Positions 40,240-49,711 of a stretch of 64,000 nucleotides of DNA are shown here, one piece after another. The stretch spans positions 80,771 to 144,770 of the forward strand of contig NZ_VHQI01000004.1 in the NCBI RefSeq assembly GCF_006517625.1, written 5' to 3'. Every line of letters begins with the position of its first letter. Position 1 is the first letter of the stretch. The notes below the pieces were generated by a model. It searched no databases and was not told where the DNA came from. It saw only the letters and a list, made by a program, of their open reading frames with translations. The position numbers and the translations under genes were made by a program. This DNA comes from Mixta tenebrionis (lineage in GTDB: Bacteria > Pseudomonadota > Gammaproteobacteria > Enterobacterales > Enterobacteriaceae).

Positions 40240-40277
40240 ATTATGCAATAAAGGCATGATCGTTAAGTATAATCTTA
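40240..40277 (-). promoter_or_regulatory. Candidate RcsAB box and promoter for galF
   Basis: TAAGATTATACTTA on the minus strand (40264-40277) matches the RcsAB consensus TaAGaatatTCctA at 11 of 14 positions and is itself a near palindrome. A -10-like CATAAT with an upstream TTG (40240-40245) lies 18 bases downstream, so the box would overlap the -35, which is otherwise poor. This is the usual layout of Rcs-activated promoters. Confidence 0.5.
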
Positions 40278-40576
40278 TTCTGAAAATTTTCCTGCTGTTA
40301 ACATGAAGGCGCTGTTTGTAATTTCAGTGAACACATCAACGATAATAATCCAGCCTGCTTTATAGCCTAAGCCTGACTAATTCAATTTGATCCTGAACGG
40401 AGAGATTTTTTCAACAGCAAGTTTTATTTACTGCGATTAATCCGATAATAACCCCTCATCCAGTTCTAATATGTAAAAAAGCGTTTTCTTTTATCTGAAT
40501 TTAAATACTACGGCTTCCAATTCGCAGAATGAAATGAATAATAAAGGCTGGCGTAATCATCTAACAAGGGTCAGAA
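40278..40576. other. Divergent spacer, galF / beta-helix gene
   Basis: AT-rich, non-coding. It must hold the promoter of the plus-strand beta-helix gene; I see AAGGG before that ATG but no clear -35/-10 pair. Confidence 0.35.
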
Positions 40577-42400
40577 ATGAGCATTAATGAAAAAGCCAGT
40601 AATGAACGTATCAGCTCCAGGCGTCAGGCGCTTACAAAAATTCTGGTCTCCGCAGCAGCGGTCGGCACTATCGGCAGTCTGACACGGGCCAATGCGGCGC
40701 CTGCGACAGCAACGCCGGATGGCGCCGGAGGTAAAATTGACGGCGCGCCCGGCATCATTCTTGACCATGCATCTACCTCCTGGGCTAAGATTCGTAGCGA
40801 TCGGCACAACAATAATGGCCCGGTAGATAATTACGCTGCCTTCCAACAGCTGGTGGAAGATAAGAAATACCTTACTATTGATACGCCGGTTAGTATAAAT
40901 AAATCAGTCAAGTTAACCGTTAAAAATCAGATAATCGAGGGCCGCGGAAATGGCATAATCACGCCGTTACGCAATATGGGTAATGAGTTTCTACTGGAGC
41001 TCAAAGCGGATGCCACGCAAATACATGGCATGGTGTTCGATAACCCGATGCTGCTAAAAAGTGAAACTGGCGGACGCCAGGGCGGTATAATGATTTCCGC
41101 CAATTATTGTGAAATCGCCAACTGCTATTTTTATCGGATGCTGCAGTCCATTGTCGCCCCTGCGGGTTTTGGCGCCTGGGGCACTAAAATTATCGATAAC
41201 TGGTTCCTGGAATGTTTAGGCGCGGGCACCGGCATGCGTGACTTACGTTCGAAGCTGGGTGAAGATCGGGGCGATGCCGTAACAATTTGGGGGTCAGGGA
41301 CTATCATGACCGGCAACCATGCTTACTGTAAGCCCGGCGAGGACGCCAGGCTGGCGTTTCACGCCGAAGGGTTGCCGGGAGCGCGCAAACATCTGCGCGA
41401 CTTTGATCACAAAGACATCATTATGGCGAACAACATGGCTAAAGGAAGCTTTCGTCGCCATTTCGCCATGGAAAATATCACCGGCGGCGTATCGATAGGC
41501 AACATATCCATGGGCGGCGCCACCTGGTGGGGTGAAGCCTATATTCAGTGTAAGAATATTAACGTCAAGAATACCATCCGCTACAGCAGCAATCCCGATA
41601 TCCTGAACGGCAACGCCTGGCGCCCCATTAAAGCGGCGATAGCCGTAGTCAACTTTAATCAGGGCATCAATATTGACAGCACCGTTCTTATTGCCAAAGG
41701 CACGACGGCTTACGGTTTTGCCATCGCTACCCAGACCGGGGAGCATGATATTACCCTCTCCGGCAGCATGATAAATGAAGGTGCGCGCACCAATACCGCG
41801 CTCTACCTTAATCAGCCGAAAAGCTTGCGTATTAATAATCTTGATACGCAGGGATTCTCACGCGCCGCACAGATCACGACTAATGAAAACGTCACTATTA
41901 CCAGTAATAACTGCTATCACCAGCTTAACGGCAGCGGGAAAGGCATGGAGGTAGTCAAAGGCACCGGCGGTAATATTGCAATAAATGGCGATACCTATAA
42001 CGGCGCTACCACGGTCTTTAAATTGCCTAACGTAGCCAACCTCAGTATTCAGAACACGCAGGTTAACGACTCGGAGCGTTTTGCCGAACTAAGCGGGATT
42101 AAAAAATCATTGTTGATAACCAATAATATGGTTAATGCGGAGAACTCGCTGGCGTTGATCTACAGCGATGGCGCCGCACCGGATATCAGCTGGTCAGTGG
42201 AAGGGAATATCGGTATACGCAGTAACTTTAGCTACACCAGCGCGCAGCTTTCAGCCATCAACTCAAGCCTGAATCAGCGTAGCAAGCACGCCGGTAAAAA
42301 CGTTAGCGTTAACAACAATGCGGTGTACGTTGCGCTTGGCGCGGCACCTGAATCTCCCTGGTTAAATCTGGCAACGCAAAAAGTGATAAAACCCGCCTGA
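40577..42400 (+). CDS. Exported beta-helix protein, WcaM/AmsF/WceF-like
   Basis: A 607-residue protein with a twin-arginine-type signal: SSRRQALTKI (Arg15, Arg16), a hydrophobic run at ~21-36 and probable cleavage after RANA near residue 40. The rest is rich in short repeating strands and Asn (GNGIITPLRN, IISNWFLE-like turns, NTALYLNQPKSLRINN), typical of right-handed parallel beta-helices in pectate lyases, tailspikes, WcaM and the stewartan-acting WceF. Its place between galF and the EPS operon suggests processing or cleavage of the EPS. It is transcribed opposite to its neighbours, with its own promoter. I cannot identify catalytic residues. Confidence 0.68.
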   Translation: MSINEKASNERISSRRQALTKILVSAAAVGTIGSLTRANAAPATATPDGAGGKIDGAPGIILDHASTSWAKIRSDRHNNNGPVDNYAAFQQLVEDKKYLTIDTPVSINKSVKLTVKNQIIEGRGNGIITPLRNMGNEFLLELKADATQIHGMVFDNPMLLKSETGGRQGGIMISANYCEIANCYFYRMLQSIVAPAGFGAWGTKIIDNWFLECLGAGTGMRDLRSKLGEDRGDAVTIWGSGTIMTGNHAYCKPGEDARLAFHAEGLPGARKHLRDFDHKDIIMANNMAKGSFRRHFAMENITGGVSIGNISMGGATWWGEAYIQCKNINVKNTIRYSSNPDILNGNAWRPIKAAIAVVNFNQGINIDSTVLIAKGTTAYGFAIATQTGEHDITLSGSMINEGARTNTALYLNQPKSLRINNLDTQGFSRAAQITTNENVTITSNNCYHQLNGSGKGMEVVKGTGGNIAINGDTYNGATTVFKLPNVANLSIQNTQVNDSERFAELSGIKKSLLITNNMVNAENSLALIYSDGAAPDISWSVEGNIGIRSNFSYTSAQLSAINSSLNQRSKHAGKNVSVNNNAVYVALGAAPESPWLNLATQKVIKPA

Positions 42401-42432
42401 AAAAAAGCCTCAGCCGAATGGCTGAGGCCGAT
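42401..42432. terminator. Terminator at the end of the EPS operon
   Basis: Stem GCCTCAGCC-gaat-GGCTGAGGC. On the minus strand it is followed by seven T, a good end for the EPS operon 40 bases after its last gene. On the plus strand only CGATTTT follows, so it is weaker for the beta-helix gene. Confidence 0.85.
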
Positions 42433-42471
42433 TTTAACTCAACGATGCGCTAAGTACGCGCCCGCGCCTTT

Positions 42472-43479
42472 TCAGGCATCGCGAATTTTTAACTGCTTCA
42501 GGGCAAAGTTAACCACGCGCCAGGCAAAATAGTTATTTTCCGCCAGCGTAATATCAAGATTACGATAGCGAGACACTAACATATCCAGCTCTCCCTGCGA
42601 TTTAGCGCTAAATTTTACGCCAGCGCTTTTCGCTACGCCGATTACGTTGAGTATATTTTTAACAATACGCGCACGCAGGTGCTTTCTGCTCTCCCTGACG
42701 GAGGTGCGCTGCATCAAACCTTCCAGGGCGTCGCAGGCGCGCAGATAGCCAATAGCGTTTTTCTCCGAGCGTGAGCTTTGCATGATAGAACCGATGCGAA
42801 TACGCCGTTGAAAGTAGACGTTATCCGTCACGCAGGTTTTACCCGCAACAAAAAACAGGCGCGGCGTAAACTCTTCATCTTCATGAATAATAGGCAGAAA
42901 AAAGAGCTGGTGCTGCGTCTGCAATTTACGGGCATAAATATAGAGCCACGCGTTAGGAATAAAAGCATTGGTTTCTGACAGGGTGTTAAATGCCTGCTCG
43001 CCGCTGGGGAAAACGCGCTCCATGCGGCGGCGATAGGAGATCAGCCGCACCTGCTGCGACTGCGCCTCCCCTTTGCTTTTCCCTACCGGATCTTCAAAGG
43101 ACTCCGCCGAGAAAGCAAACAGGTCCATATCAGGGTGCTGTGCCAGCGTTTGATAAAATTGCCCGATCAGCCCGTCAACGGAGATATCATCCGAGTCAAA
43201 GTAGTAAATGTAATCACCGGTAGCAGCTCGCGTACCGGTATTACGCGCTTCACCCAGCCCACCGTTGGCGGTATGGATAATTTTTACCAGCGGATGCGAA
43301 CCATAGAGCGTTTCTACCAGATCGCCGGAACCATCCGTCGAACCATCATCAACGATAATGACTTCCCACGGTTTGACAGACTGCGTAAGAATTGAATCAA
43401 CAGCTTCCTGAACATACTCCAGCACGTTATAAACAGGAATAATGACGGAAAGTTTAGGAATCGTTGGCTCTTCTGTCAT
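42472..43479 (-). CDS. EPS glycosyltransferase, GT2 family
   Basis: A 335-residue GT-A fold transferase: SVIIPVYNVLEYVQEAVDSI at residues ~10-29, VDDGSTDGSGDL, NGGLGEARNTG and the metal-binding DSDD motif near residue 95. The C-terminal half is helical and basic. The start MTEEPTIPK overlaps the previous gene's stop (ATGA). It is the last gene of the EPS operon and adds one sugar of the repeat; donor and linkage cannot be told. Its position is like that of AmsE/CpsH-type enzymes. Confidence 0.85.
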   Translation of the reverse strand: MTEEPTIPKLSVIIPVYNVLEYVQEAVDSILTQSVKPWEVIIVDDGSTDGSGDLVETLYGSHPLVKIIHTANGGLGEARNTGTRAATGDYIYYFDSDDISVDGLIGQFYQTLAQHPDMDLFAFSAESFEDPVGKSKGEAQSQQVRLISYRRRMERVFPSGEQAFNTLSETNAFIPNAWLYIYARKLQTQHQLFFLPIIHEDEEFTPRLFFVAGKTCVTDNVYFQRRIRIGSIMQSSRSEKNAIGYLRACDALEGLMQRTSVRESRKHLRARIVKNILNVIGVAKSAGVKFSAKSQGELDMLVSRYRNLDITLAENNYFAWRVVNFALKQLKIRDA

Positions 43480-44432
43480 AAAGTAATCAACTCGCATTCA
43501 GGGACATCTTTTGTCCAGGAGGCGTAATAACCTGAATTTTTACCGTAGGAATTATCCAGCAGTTTAGTTTTTACGCCGAGCAGACAGCACAGAATATGAC
43601 CATGCATCCGTGAGGTTACTACCGTGCCATGCGACATAAAGTGTTGGTTAATCCGGTTTACCAGCGTATCGGTATAGTCGCCCCACTTCTGCGGCGTATC
43701 GAGCAAGCGCGTACTCAACGTACGATTTATACGTTCAAAATTAAGATAAACCTGCGTCCGGGAGCGATCCTGGTTGGTGCAAATATCTTCCCAGTCTTCA
43801 TAAGCTTCAGGGCCAGGCTTGCCTGGTAATCCCTCGATATTAGTCTCTTCGATATCTTTACGGATCATCCACATCGTTTCACGTTTGATATCGTTAGCGC
43901 TCTGTTTTGGAAAGACGTTCCATAAAGCATGCGCCATATCCGGACAGAGGCGCACATCCCGGCAGAAATGCTCTTCAAGAATTTGCTTACTGCGTTCATC
44001 ACGGCAAAAAATCGTCAGGTTTTTATGCTGGCGTAAAATCTGCGCCGACTGCAGCATCTTTGCTTTATCTTTAAAATGGACCGTTTGCGGCAGAATAACC
44101 ACTTTATGATCGGGAAACGTTTGTACTACGGCTTCCCGCAGGCGCTGATGATGGCCATATAAGTCGCCAAAGTTACCGCCGCCCTGTAATAAAATAATGA
44201 CGTCCTTCGGCAGATCGCGATTTTCTGCTAACCACTTGATACTGGTTTTGTCCGTGCGGCGCGCCATTACCTGATATTGACGTTCTTTAAAGAACTGTTC
44301 AGTGCCCTTATAGATCAACAGATCGCCGACGTTAAGATGAAGCGGTATATCCAGATAAGCCACCTTGCTGCCGGGGGGAACCACATCATCGATAACTGAC
44401 AGGTAGTTTTTGAGTTTATCCATATGGTGCAT
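43476..44432 (-). CDS. Polysaccharide pyruvyltransferase family protein
   Basis: A 318-residue protein of the CsaB/EpsO/AmsJ pyruvyltransferase family, which places a pyruvate ketal on a sugar of the repeat. Markers are YLDIPLHLNVGDLLIYKGT (residues ~25-43), LLQGGGNFGDLYG, ILPQTVHFKD, CRDERS and TSRMHGHILCCLLGVK. The sequence is nearer to EpsO-type proteins than to E. coli WcaK. Pyruvate would add negative charge, as in amylovoran and stewartan. Two codons separate it from the flippase gene, and it overlaps the next GT2 gene by four bases. Confidence 0.85.
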   Translation of the reverse strand: MHHMDKLKNYLSVIDDVVPPGSKVAYLDIPLHLNVGDLLIYKGTEQFFKERQYQVMARRTDKTSIKWLAENRDLPKDVIILLQGGGNFGDLYGHHQRLREAVVQTFPDHKVVILPQTVHFKDKAKMLQSAQILRQHKNLTIFCRDERSKQILEEHFCRDVRLCPDMAHALWNVFPKQSANDIKRETMWMIRKDIEETNIEGLPGKPGPEAYEDWEDICTNQDRSRTQVYLNFERINRTLSTRLLDTPQKWGDYTDTLVNRINQHFMSHGTVVTSRMHGHILCCLLGVKTKLLDNSYGKNSGYYASWTKDVPECELITL

Positions 44433-44434
44433 GA

Positions 44435-45916
44435 TTAGTTTTCCGCTCTTAAGATTCGACGAAGTTTAGGATTTTTAAACAGGTGATTTTTCATTTCTAC
44501 AATGAGTGGATCGCGACTTAATAATATCGCTATCAGAAAAACCATCCCCCCTGAAATAATCTGGACGGCTAAGATTACAGGAAGCGCAACCGAAGTCGAG
44601 AGGAACAATCCTATAATCCACGGCACCGCTAATGTCGGCAGCGCCATACGAAATGGCATCCAGATGCTATACAAATACTGTTTATAACTTGGGCCTAATA
44701 CCGGACGGATAAGAATAAAGTAACTCAGCCAGGTGTTAAGCACCTGTATTGCTAAAAAACCCAATGCGGCGCCAAAGCCCCCGCCCGTTTTTGCCCCAAT
44801 CCAGATAGCCGGAACAAACAGGAAAAATTTCACTACGTTAAATTTAAAACTAATATCAACGCGCGCCTTCGCCATCAACAGCGAACCAATCGGATTACCA
44901 ATAGAGCGCAGCAGGCCGACAACACACAAAACCTGCAGAATAGGGATAATAAAACGCCATTTTTCGCCAAACATAAACAGCACGAAATTATCCGCTACCA
45001 CTAACAGACCTAACAGCGCAGGAAAGTTAAGCAGCCCAACCAGCGACAGTAATTTATAAAAGTTATCGCGAAGCTTTTGCCGATCGTCCTGAATTTTAGC
45101 AAAAGCCGGAAACAGTACGCGGGTAATAATCGGGTTTAGTTTCGTCGGCGGCATCACCGCAACGTTGTAGGAGAGATTATAACCGCCGGTAATAGCCGCA
45201 CCCAGAGTACGCGACAATACCGCCGTCGCCACATTGGAATTTAGCTGGTTAACCAGGCTATCCGCGGTAAGGTAAGCGCCAAACTTCAGGTTAGAAGTGA
45301 TAGTGCGAAATGAGAAGCGGAAGCGCGGCCGGTATGTTTTACGTCCATACCAGGAAAACATCAGGGTACGTACGGTAACCATCGCCAGATAGCCCCAGAT
45401 GGCGGTTATCGCCTGCGGCTTAATCCATGCGGCTACCATAGTAACGATAAAACCAAGCGTAACGGCTAACGTTTCAGTCAGGCCGATTTTCGGGAATTCC
45501 AGTTCTTTTTGCAGTAGCGCGCGGAACTGTTGACCATGAGGAATGATCAGGAAGGCAATAGATAATACCTGGATAAGCAGCTTAAGATCCGGCTGTTTTA
45601 ACCATGTACTGATCGGGCCGCTACAGCTAAACACTACGGCAAAGACGATTAAACCAATAAGGATATTTATCCAGTAAAGCGTTGACAGTTCAGCGGTAGA
45701 AATCTCCTTACGCTGGATAATCGAATTCGACAGACCGAAATCGGAAAGCGTATCCGCCAGTAAAATAATTACCATGGCGATAGTCAATAAGCCGAACTGA
45801 TGCGTGTCGATTAACCTCGCCAGCAGCGTCATTTGCAGGAAGCCAATGCCAATAGTCGATAGCGTCGACATGGCAGACCACTTGGCCCCTTTTACCGTTT
45901 TTTCTTTTAAGCTCAT
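44435..45916 (-). CDS. wzxC: EPS repeat-unit exporter, WzxC-like
   Basis: A MOP-superfamily flippase of 493 residues with ~12-14 helices that follows E. coli WzxC from MSLKEKTVKGAKWSA onward: LADTLSDFGLSNSIIQRKEIS, IIPHGQQFRALLQKELEF, KLNPIITRVLFPAFAKIQDD and GNPIGSLLMAKARVDISFKF (each shown in part). It would flip the lipid-linked EPS unit. The start at MSLKEK follows the homologues; a frame-compatible ATG three codons upstream also exists, and neither has a strong ribosome site. Confidence 0.9.
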   Translation of the reverse strand: MSLKEKTVKGAKWSAMSTLSTIGIGFLQMTLLARLIDTHQFGLLTIAMVIILLADTLSDFGLSNSIIQRKEISTAELSTLYWINILIGLIVFAVVFSCSGPISTWLKQPDLKLLIQVLSIAFLIIPHGQQFRALLQKELEFPKIGLTETLAVTLGFIVTMVAAWIKPQAITAIWGYLAMVTVRTLMFSWYGRKTYRPRFRFSFRTITSNLKFGAYLTADSLVNQLNSNVATAVLSRTLGAAITGGYNLSYNVAVMPPTKLNPIITRVLFPAFAKIQDDRQKLRDNFYKLLSLVGLLNFPALLGLLVVADNFVLFMFGEKWRFIIPILQVLCVVGLLRSIGNPIGSLLMAKARVDISFKFNVVKFFLFVPAIWIGAKTGGGFGAALGFLAIQVLNTWLSYFILIRPVLGPSYKQYLYSIWMPFRMALPTLAVPWIIGLFLSTSVALPVILAVQIISGGMVFLIAILLSRDPLIVEMKNHLFKNPKLRRILRAEN

Positions 45917-46023
45917 AATCCACATCTAAGCAGGAGTGAAATCCGCTTTCACTGTGATAAGACTGCAAACCGTACCCCGTTCGGGATACGGTTTTTATCA
46001 GGCTGCTCTCTTGTCCGCCGCGC

Positions 46024-47427
46024 TTAATAAGCGGTTTTGCTGATAAAACCTTTAAAGAGAGTCAGGAAAATGATGCGCATATCAAGCCACAGACTCCAGT
46101 CACGGATATACTGCAGATCGAACTCAACACGCTTTTCCATTTTCTCCAGCGTATCGGTTTCACCACGCCAGCCGTTAATCTGCGCCCAGCCGGTAATACC
46201 GGGTTTAACCTTATGACGCAGCATATAGCCCTGAATAATGGAGCGGTACTGCTCATTATGCGCAACCGCGTGCGGGCGCGGTCCCACGATAGACATATCG
46301 CCCTTTAACACGTTGATAAACTGCGGCAGTTCATCAAGCGAAGTCGATCGCAATATCCGTCCAACCGGCGTAATACGCGCATCGCCTTTGGTCGCCTGTT
46401 TTACGCTATCGCCGTTCTCCATTACCGACATTGAGCGGAATTTCCACACCTTAATCGGTTTGCCGTCCATCCCGTAGCGCACCTGGCGGAAAATTACCGG
46501 GCCCGGCGAGGTAAATTTGACCAGCGCAGCGATGGTAAGCAGCGCCGGAGAAATAAACAGCAGGATACAGGAGGAAACGACAATATCCTCCAGGCGTTTC
46601 AGCACCATATTGATGCCGTTCATTGGCGTTTCAAACAGAGGAACAACCGGAACGCCGTTAATTTCTTCAGTTCGCGACTGTAGAATATTGAAAGTAAAAA
46701 TGTCAGGGATCAGCATAACGGAACAGGTGGTATCAGAAAGCCTGGCGACCAGCTCGCGGATCGCCGTCTCTTCAGACATCGCCATAGCAATATAAATTTT
46801 ATCCAGCTTCCCTTCGCGGGCATCAACCAGCAGCTGCTCCAGATTACCGCAGTAGTTAATATTTGCCGCGTCACTACGAGATTCATTAGCAACGTCAGAA
46901 TAGAGCCCAACAACGTTTAATCCCATCCAGGGAGCGTTAATGAAACTATTAGCAAGTGAAACACCAATAGGCATATTGCCAACGATGGCAACGTTACGCG
47001 TGTTATAACCCAGCTTGCGGATAATACGCGCGAAATAACGAATAGCCGAACGGCAGATAATAAAACCCACAGAGACAATCGCAAACCACAGCAGATACGC
47101 TTTAAAGTTAAGCTCTAATTCGCTGATCAACGACATAATGCCAGCGGTAATCAGAATACTCAGCGCCCAGTTTTGCAGGATAATCTGCAGCTCAGTCGCA
47201 AAGCTGACGCCGCGCCAGGAACGGTAGAAATCGGTGATCCCGCCGATCATCTGGAACAGCGCCAGCGCGGTAAGCGAAAGCAACCACCAGGATGATGAAA
47301 AAGGCTGAGATTCAATACAGGCTAAAATATAGAGCCCTGTAAACATAACGAAAATGTCAAAAAATCGCTGTATGATGGAAATAATCGACGCATTAGTGCG
47401 CGAGCGAAATCCACTGGCCATTGTCAT
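46024..47427 (-). CDS. wcaJ: Undecaprenyl-phosphate glucose-1-phosphate transferase WcaJ
   Basis: The initiating phosphoglycosyltransferase for EPS: it moves glucose-1-phosphate from UDP-glucose to undecaprenyl phosphate. It has 467 residues (E. coli WcaJ: 464). Four N-terminal helices and a CoA-binding-like domain are followed by a C-terminal catalytic domain with FRQVRYGMDGKPIKVWKFRS, TSLDELPQFINVLKGDMSIVGPRPH, KPGITGWAQINGWRGETDT and the end FKGFISKTAY (long stretches quoted in part). ATG with AGGGAAG eight bases upstream is taken as start. Here it lies in the middle of the EPS operon, whereas the initiating gene in amylovoran loci comes first. Confidence 0.93.
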   Translation of the reverse strand: MTMASGFRSRTNASIISIIQRFFDIFVMFTGLYILACIESQPFSSSWWLLSLTALALFQMIGGITDFYRSWRGVSFATELQIILQNWALSILITAGIMSLISELELNFKAYLLWFAIVSVGFIICRSAIRYFARIIRKLGYNTRNVAIVGNMPIGVSLANSFINAPWMGLNVVGLYSDVANESRSDAANINYCGNLEQLLVDAREGKLDKIYIAMAMSEETAIRELVARLSDTTCSVMLIPDIFTFNILQSRTEEINGVPVVPLFETPMNGINMVLKRLEDIVVSSCILLFISPALLTIAALVKFTSPGPVIFRQVRYGMDGKPIKVWKFRSMSVMENGDSVKQATKGDARITPVGRILRSTSLDELPQFINVLKGDMSIVGPRPHAVAHNEQYRSIIQGYMLRHKVKPGITGWAQINGWRGETDTLEKMEKRVEFDLQYIRDWSLWLDMRIIFLTLFKGFISKTAY

Positions 47428-47500
47428 TTTATTATCTTCCCTGCCTAATTCATGCATAATCGAAGACATGTCTTAGACCTCGCTATAGTCAATTTGATAT

Positions 47501-48583
47501 TCAACGTTTCATTATGTCGGCATATAAACTATGCGTTTTGGCTATCATAGCCTGAGAAGTAAAATTCTCTGTATATAATTGATTTCCTTTTCGCCCCATT
47601 TCACTTAAATCAGATTTATCTAAGCGATTAAGCACAGAGAGTAAGGAATTAGCATCGCCATTTTTAAACAGATAACCCGTTTGCTTATCTATTACCACCT
47701 CCGGTAAAGAGGTAGCGTCGCTGGCGATAATGGGTAATGAATAGCTCATCGCCTCCAGCGGCACCATCGCAAAACCCTCCCAGCGACTGGGAATGACCAA
47801 CACATCGGCATTGATAAAATAGGGCTCCATCTGGCTGGCTTTCAACCAGCCGGTATATTGCGCCTGCGGTAATTTCTCAATCTGCTGCGCGCTGTGAACG
47901 CTGTCGCCAATTAGCGTCAAATGGATATGCGGATTTTGCAGGCGTTTCATCGCATCCAGTAAAATATCGTAGCCTTTCTGATAATCAAAACGCCCAACAA
48001 ACAGCAGATTAACAGATGTATCATGGCTTTTATCCGGCCTGATAAAGTGGCGCTGCGGTACGCCATTATGAATCACAAACAGCTTATCGCTCTTAATACC
48101 ATGCGCCTCGGCCTGGTCAGCTTCATACTGGCTGACGCAAATAATCGCATCGGTCATCGGCAGCAGCGCTTTTTCTATCAGCGCGTAAATTCTTTTCTTT
48201 GCCCCGCTGGTCTGCATTAAAAAGCTAAACGCATGGGGGCAATAAACCACCTTCGGTCTGACCAGCGGCCAGAGCAGGATCAGACAGAGACGCCCGATGA
48301 CCCCGGCAAAGGAACTGTGTAGATGCACCACATCAGGTTTAAAGCGGATTACCGTACGACAAAACGCCGTAGCGAAAGAGATCAGGGCGCCGACCGATCG
48401 CCCCTTTCTTTGCCATTTCACTACGTTTTCTTCCAGCGCCGTATCCAGCTCACCGGCCTGATCCGCCGGGATCAGGCACTGAATACGATATGCCCCTTTA
48501 TCATCCTGTTGTGCCGCAACGAGTTGTTTTAAAACCGTGGCAACGCCACCTTTTATGGTCTCAGCAGCATGGAGGATTTTCAT
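47501..48583 (-). CDS. EPS glycosyltransferase, GT4 family
   Basis: A 360-residue GT-B retaining transferase. N-terminal: ILHAAETIKGGVATVLKQLV with the GG loop; VHLHSSFAGVIGRL; C-terminal: LFVGRFDYQKGYDIL, IPSRWEGFAMVPLEAMSYSL with the E-x7-E motif. Its start resembles AmsD/CpsG of amylovoran and stewartan loci, as does its place just after wzy. It adds one sugar on the cytoplasmic side. It begins one base after the wzy stop. Confidence 0.87.
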   Translation of the reverse strand: MKILHAAETIKGGVATVLKQLVAAQQDDKGAYRIQCLIPADQAGELDTALEENVVKWQRKGRSVGALISFATAFCRTVIRFKPDVVHLHSSFAGVIGRLCLILLWPLVRPKVVYCPHAFSFLMQTSGAKKRIYALIEKALLPMTDAIICVSQYEADQAEAHGIKSDKLFVIHNGVPQRHFIRPDKSHDTSVNLLFVGRFDYQKGYDILLDAMKRLQNPHIHLTLIGDSVHSAQQIEKLPQAQYTGWLKASQMEPYFINADVLVIPSRWEGFAMVPLEAMSYSLPIIASDATSLPEVVIDKQTGYLFKNGDANSLLSVLNRLDKSDLSEMGRKGNQLYTENFTSQAMIAKTHSLYADIMKR

Positions 48584-49678
48584 TTACTCTTCCTTTTTGA
48601 ATTTCCCAAAACTTAAATAAACGTAAAACATCAACGGATAAAATGGCGACAGGTGGCGCAGGTAACTGCCATAATCCGGTTCAAACAGGCTTTGGATTAC
48701 CGTGTATGAAATAATGATCAGAGAGAACACCACTATCAGCGGCCAGGAGCGATCCTTTAACGCGGCGTTAAGCGTCTGCCATATTCTTCTGAACATCAGA
48801 ATAATAAAAAAGGAAATCACCACGTAATAAGGCGACAGCATCAAAATAAGCGGGAACGGTACAAAGAATGTTAACCACGTCAGGCTTACGTTGAGCCAGC
48901 CGAACACAGGGTTACCCGCCGGAAACCATGGGCGTATCAGCGTATTGCTGCCGTCGCCGCTATCATCCAGACGGTGGTCATTCACCTCGGTACGGAAACT
49001 ATCTACGTCGATGCCAAGGCCGTACTGGAAGCCAAACGCCAGCACAAGCAGCGAAAGCAAACACATGATAAATATCCATTTTCCTTTATGGACATAGCGT
49101 GAAAGCAGCAACATGCCGTAGAATTCAATCAGGAATAAAAACCAGTACGTCCTGAAGTAATAGGCGTAAAAGATGGCGAAGCAGGTCCATATCAATAGTC
49201 CGGCGGTACGGTTAAAGAAGGTAATCAGCAACGGCATCATTATCAAAAAGACGATAAAGTCCTTACTTTGCCACGTCAAATTGATCATTGATGAAAAGCA
49301 AAAAAACAGAAATACGCCGATATCGAAGATGTTCATCGATCCGCCGCGCACCTTAATAAAAATGAAAACAAAGGTGCTGACGATGATCATGGCCGAAATG
49401 AGCGCAAAAACGACAGAGCTTTGCTCAAAACCTAACAGCTTATAAAAATAGGCGGTACTGCCGTAGGAGTTTCCCGGACCAAAGCTGTAGGTAAGCTTCA
49501 TGAAGCTGAAAATGGTAATTTGATCGGAGAAAAAGTAGGGTTTCATTACCGACTCTTTCACCAGCGCTACGGCTATCATTACCAGCATCATGAACAGAAA
49601 CAGCATAAAGGTCATATGCGGATCGAAATAGAGATAGCGATTTTTTCTTATGCCTATCTTCAGGGATACAAATTTCAT
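48584..49678 (-). CDS. EPS polymerase, Wzy/AmsC-like
   Basis: A polytopic membrane protein of 364 residues with about 10 predicted helices (FMLFLFMMLVMIAVALV near residue 24, IFIMCLLSLLVLAFGF, VVISFFIILMF and others). A soluble loop in the second half carries YGLGIDVDSFRTEVNDHRLD. The order GT2 (AmsB-like) - this gene - GT4 (AmsD-like) matches AmsC, the presumed polymerase of amylovoran. Sequence conservation in Wzy proteins is low, so the call rests on topology and position. Confidence 0.75.
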   Translation of the reverse strand: MKFVSLKIGIRKNRYLYFDPHMTFMLFLFMMLVMIAVALVKESVMKPYFFSDQITIFSFMKLTYSFGPGNSYGSTAYFYKLLGFEQSSVVFALISAMIIVSTFVFIFIKVRGGSMNIFDIGVFLFFCFSSMINLTWQSKDFIVFLIMMPLLITFFNRTAGLLIWTCFAIFYAYYFRTYWFLFLIEFYGMLLLSRYVHKGKWIFIMCLLSLLVLAFGFQYGLGIDVDSFRTEVNDHRLDDSGDGSNTLIRPWFPAGNPVFGWLNVSLTWLTFFVPFPLILMLSPYYVVISFFIILMFRRIWQTLNAALKDRSWPLIVVFSLIIISYTVIQSLFEPDYGSYLRHLSPFYPLMFYVYLSFGKFKKEE

Positions 49679-49711
49679 TATAGGTTCGCCGTTCTGATTG
49701 CTGTTTTAAAA

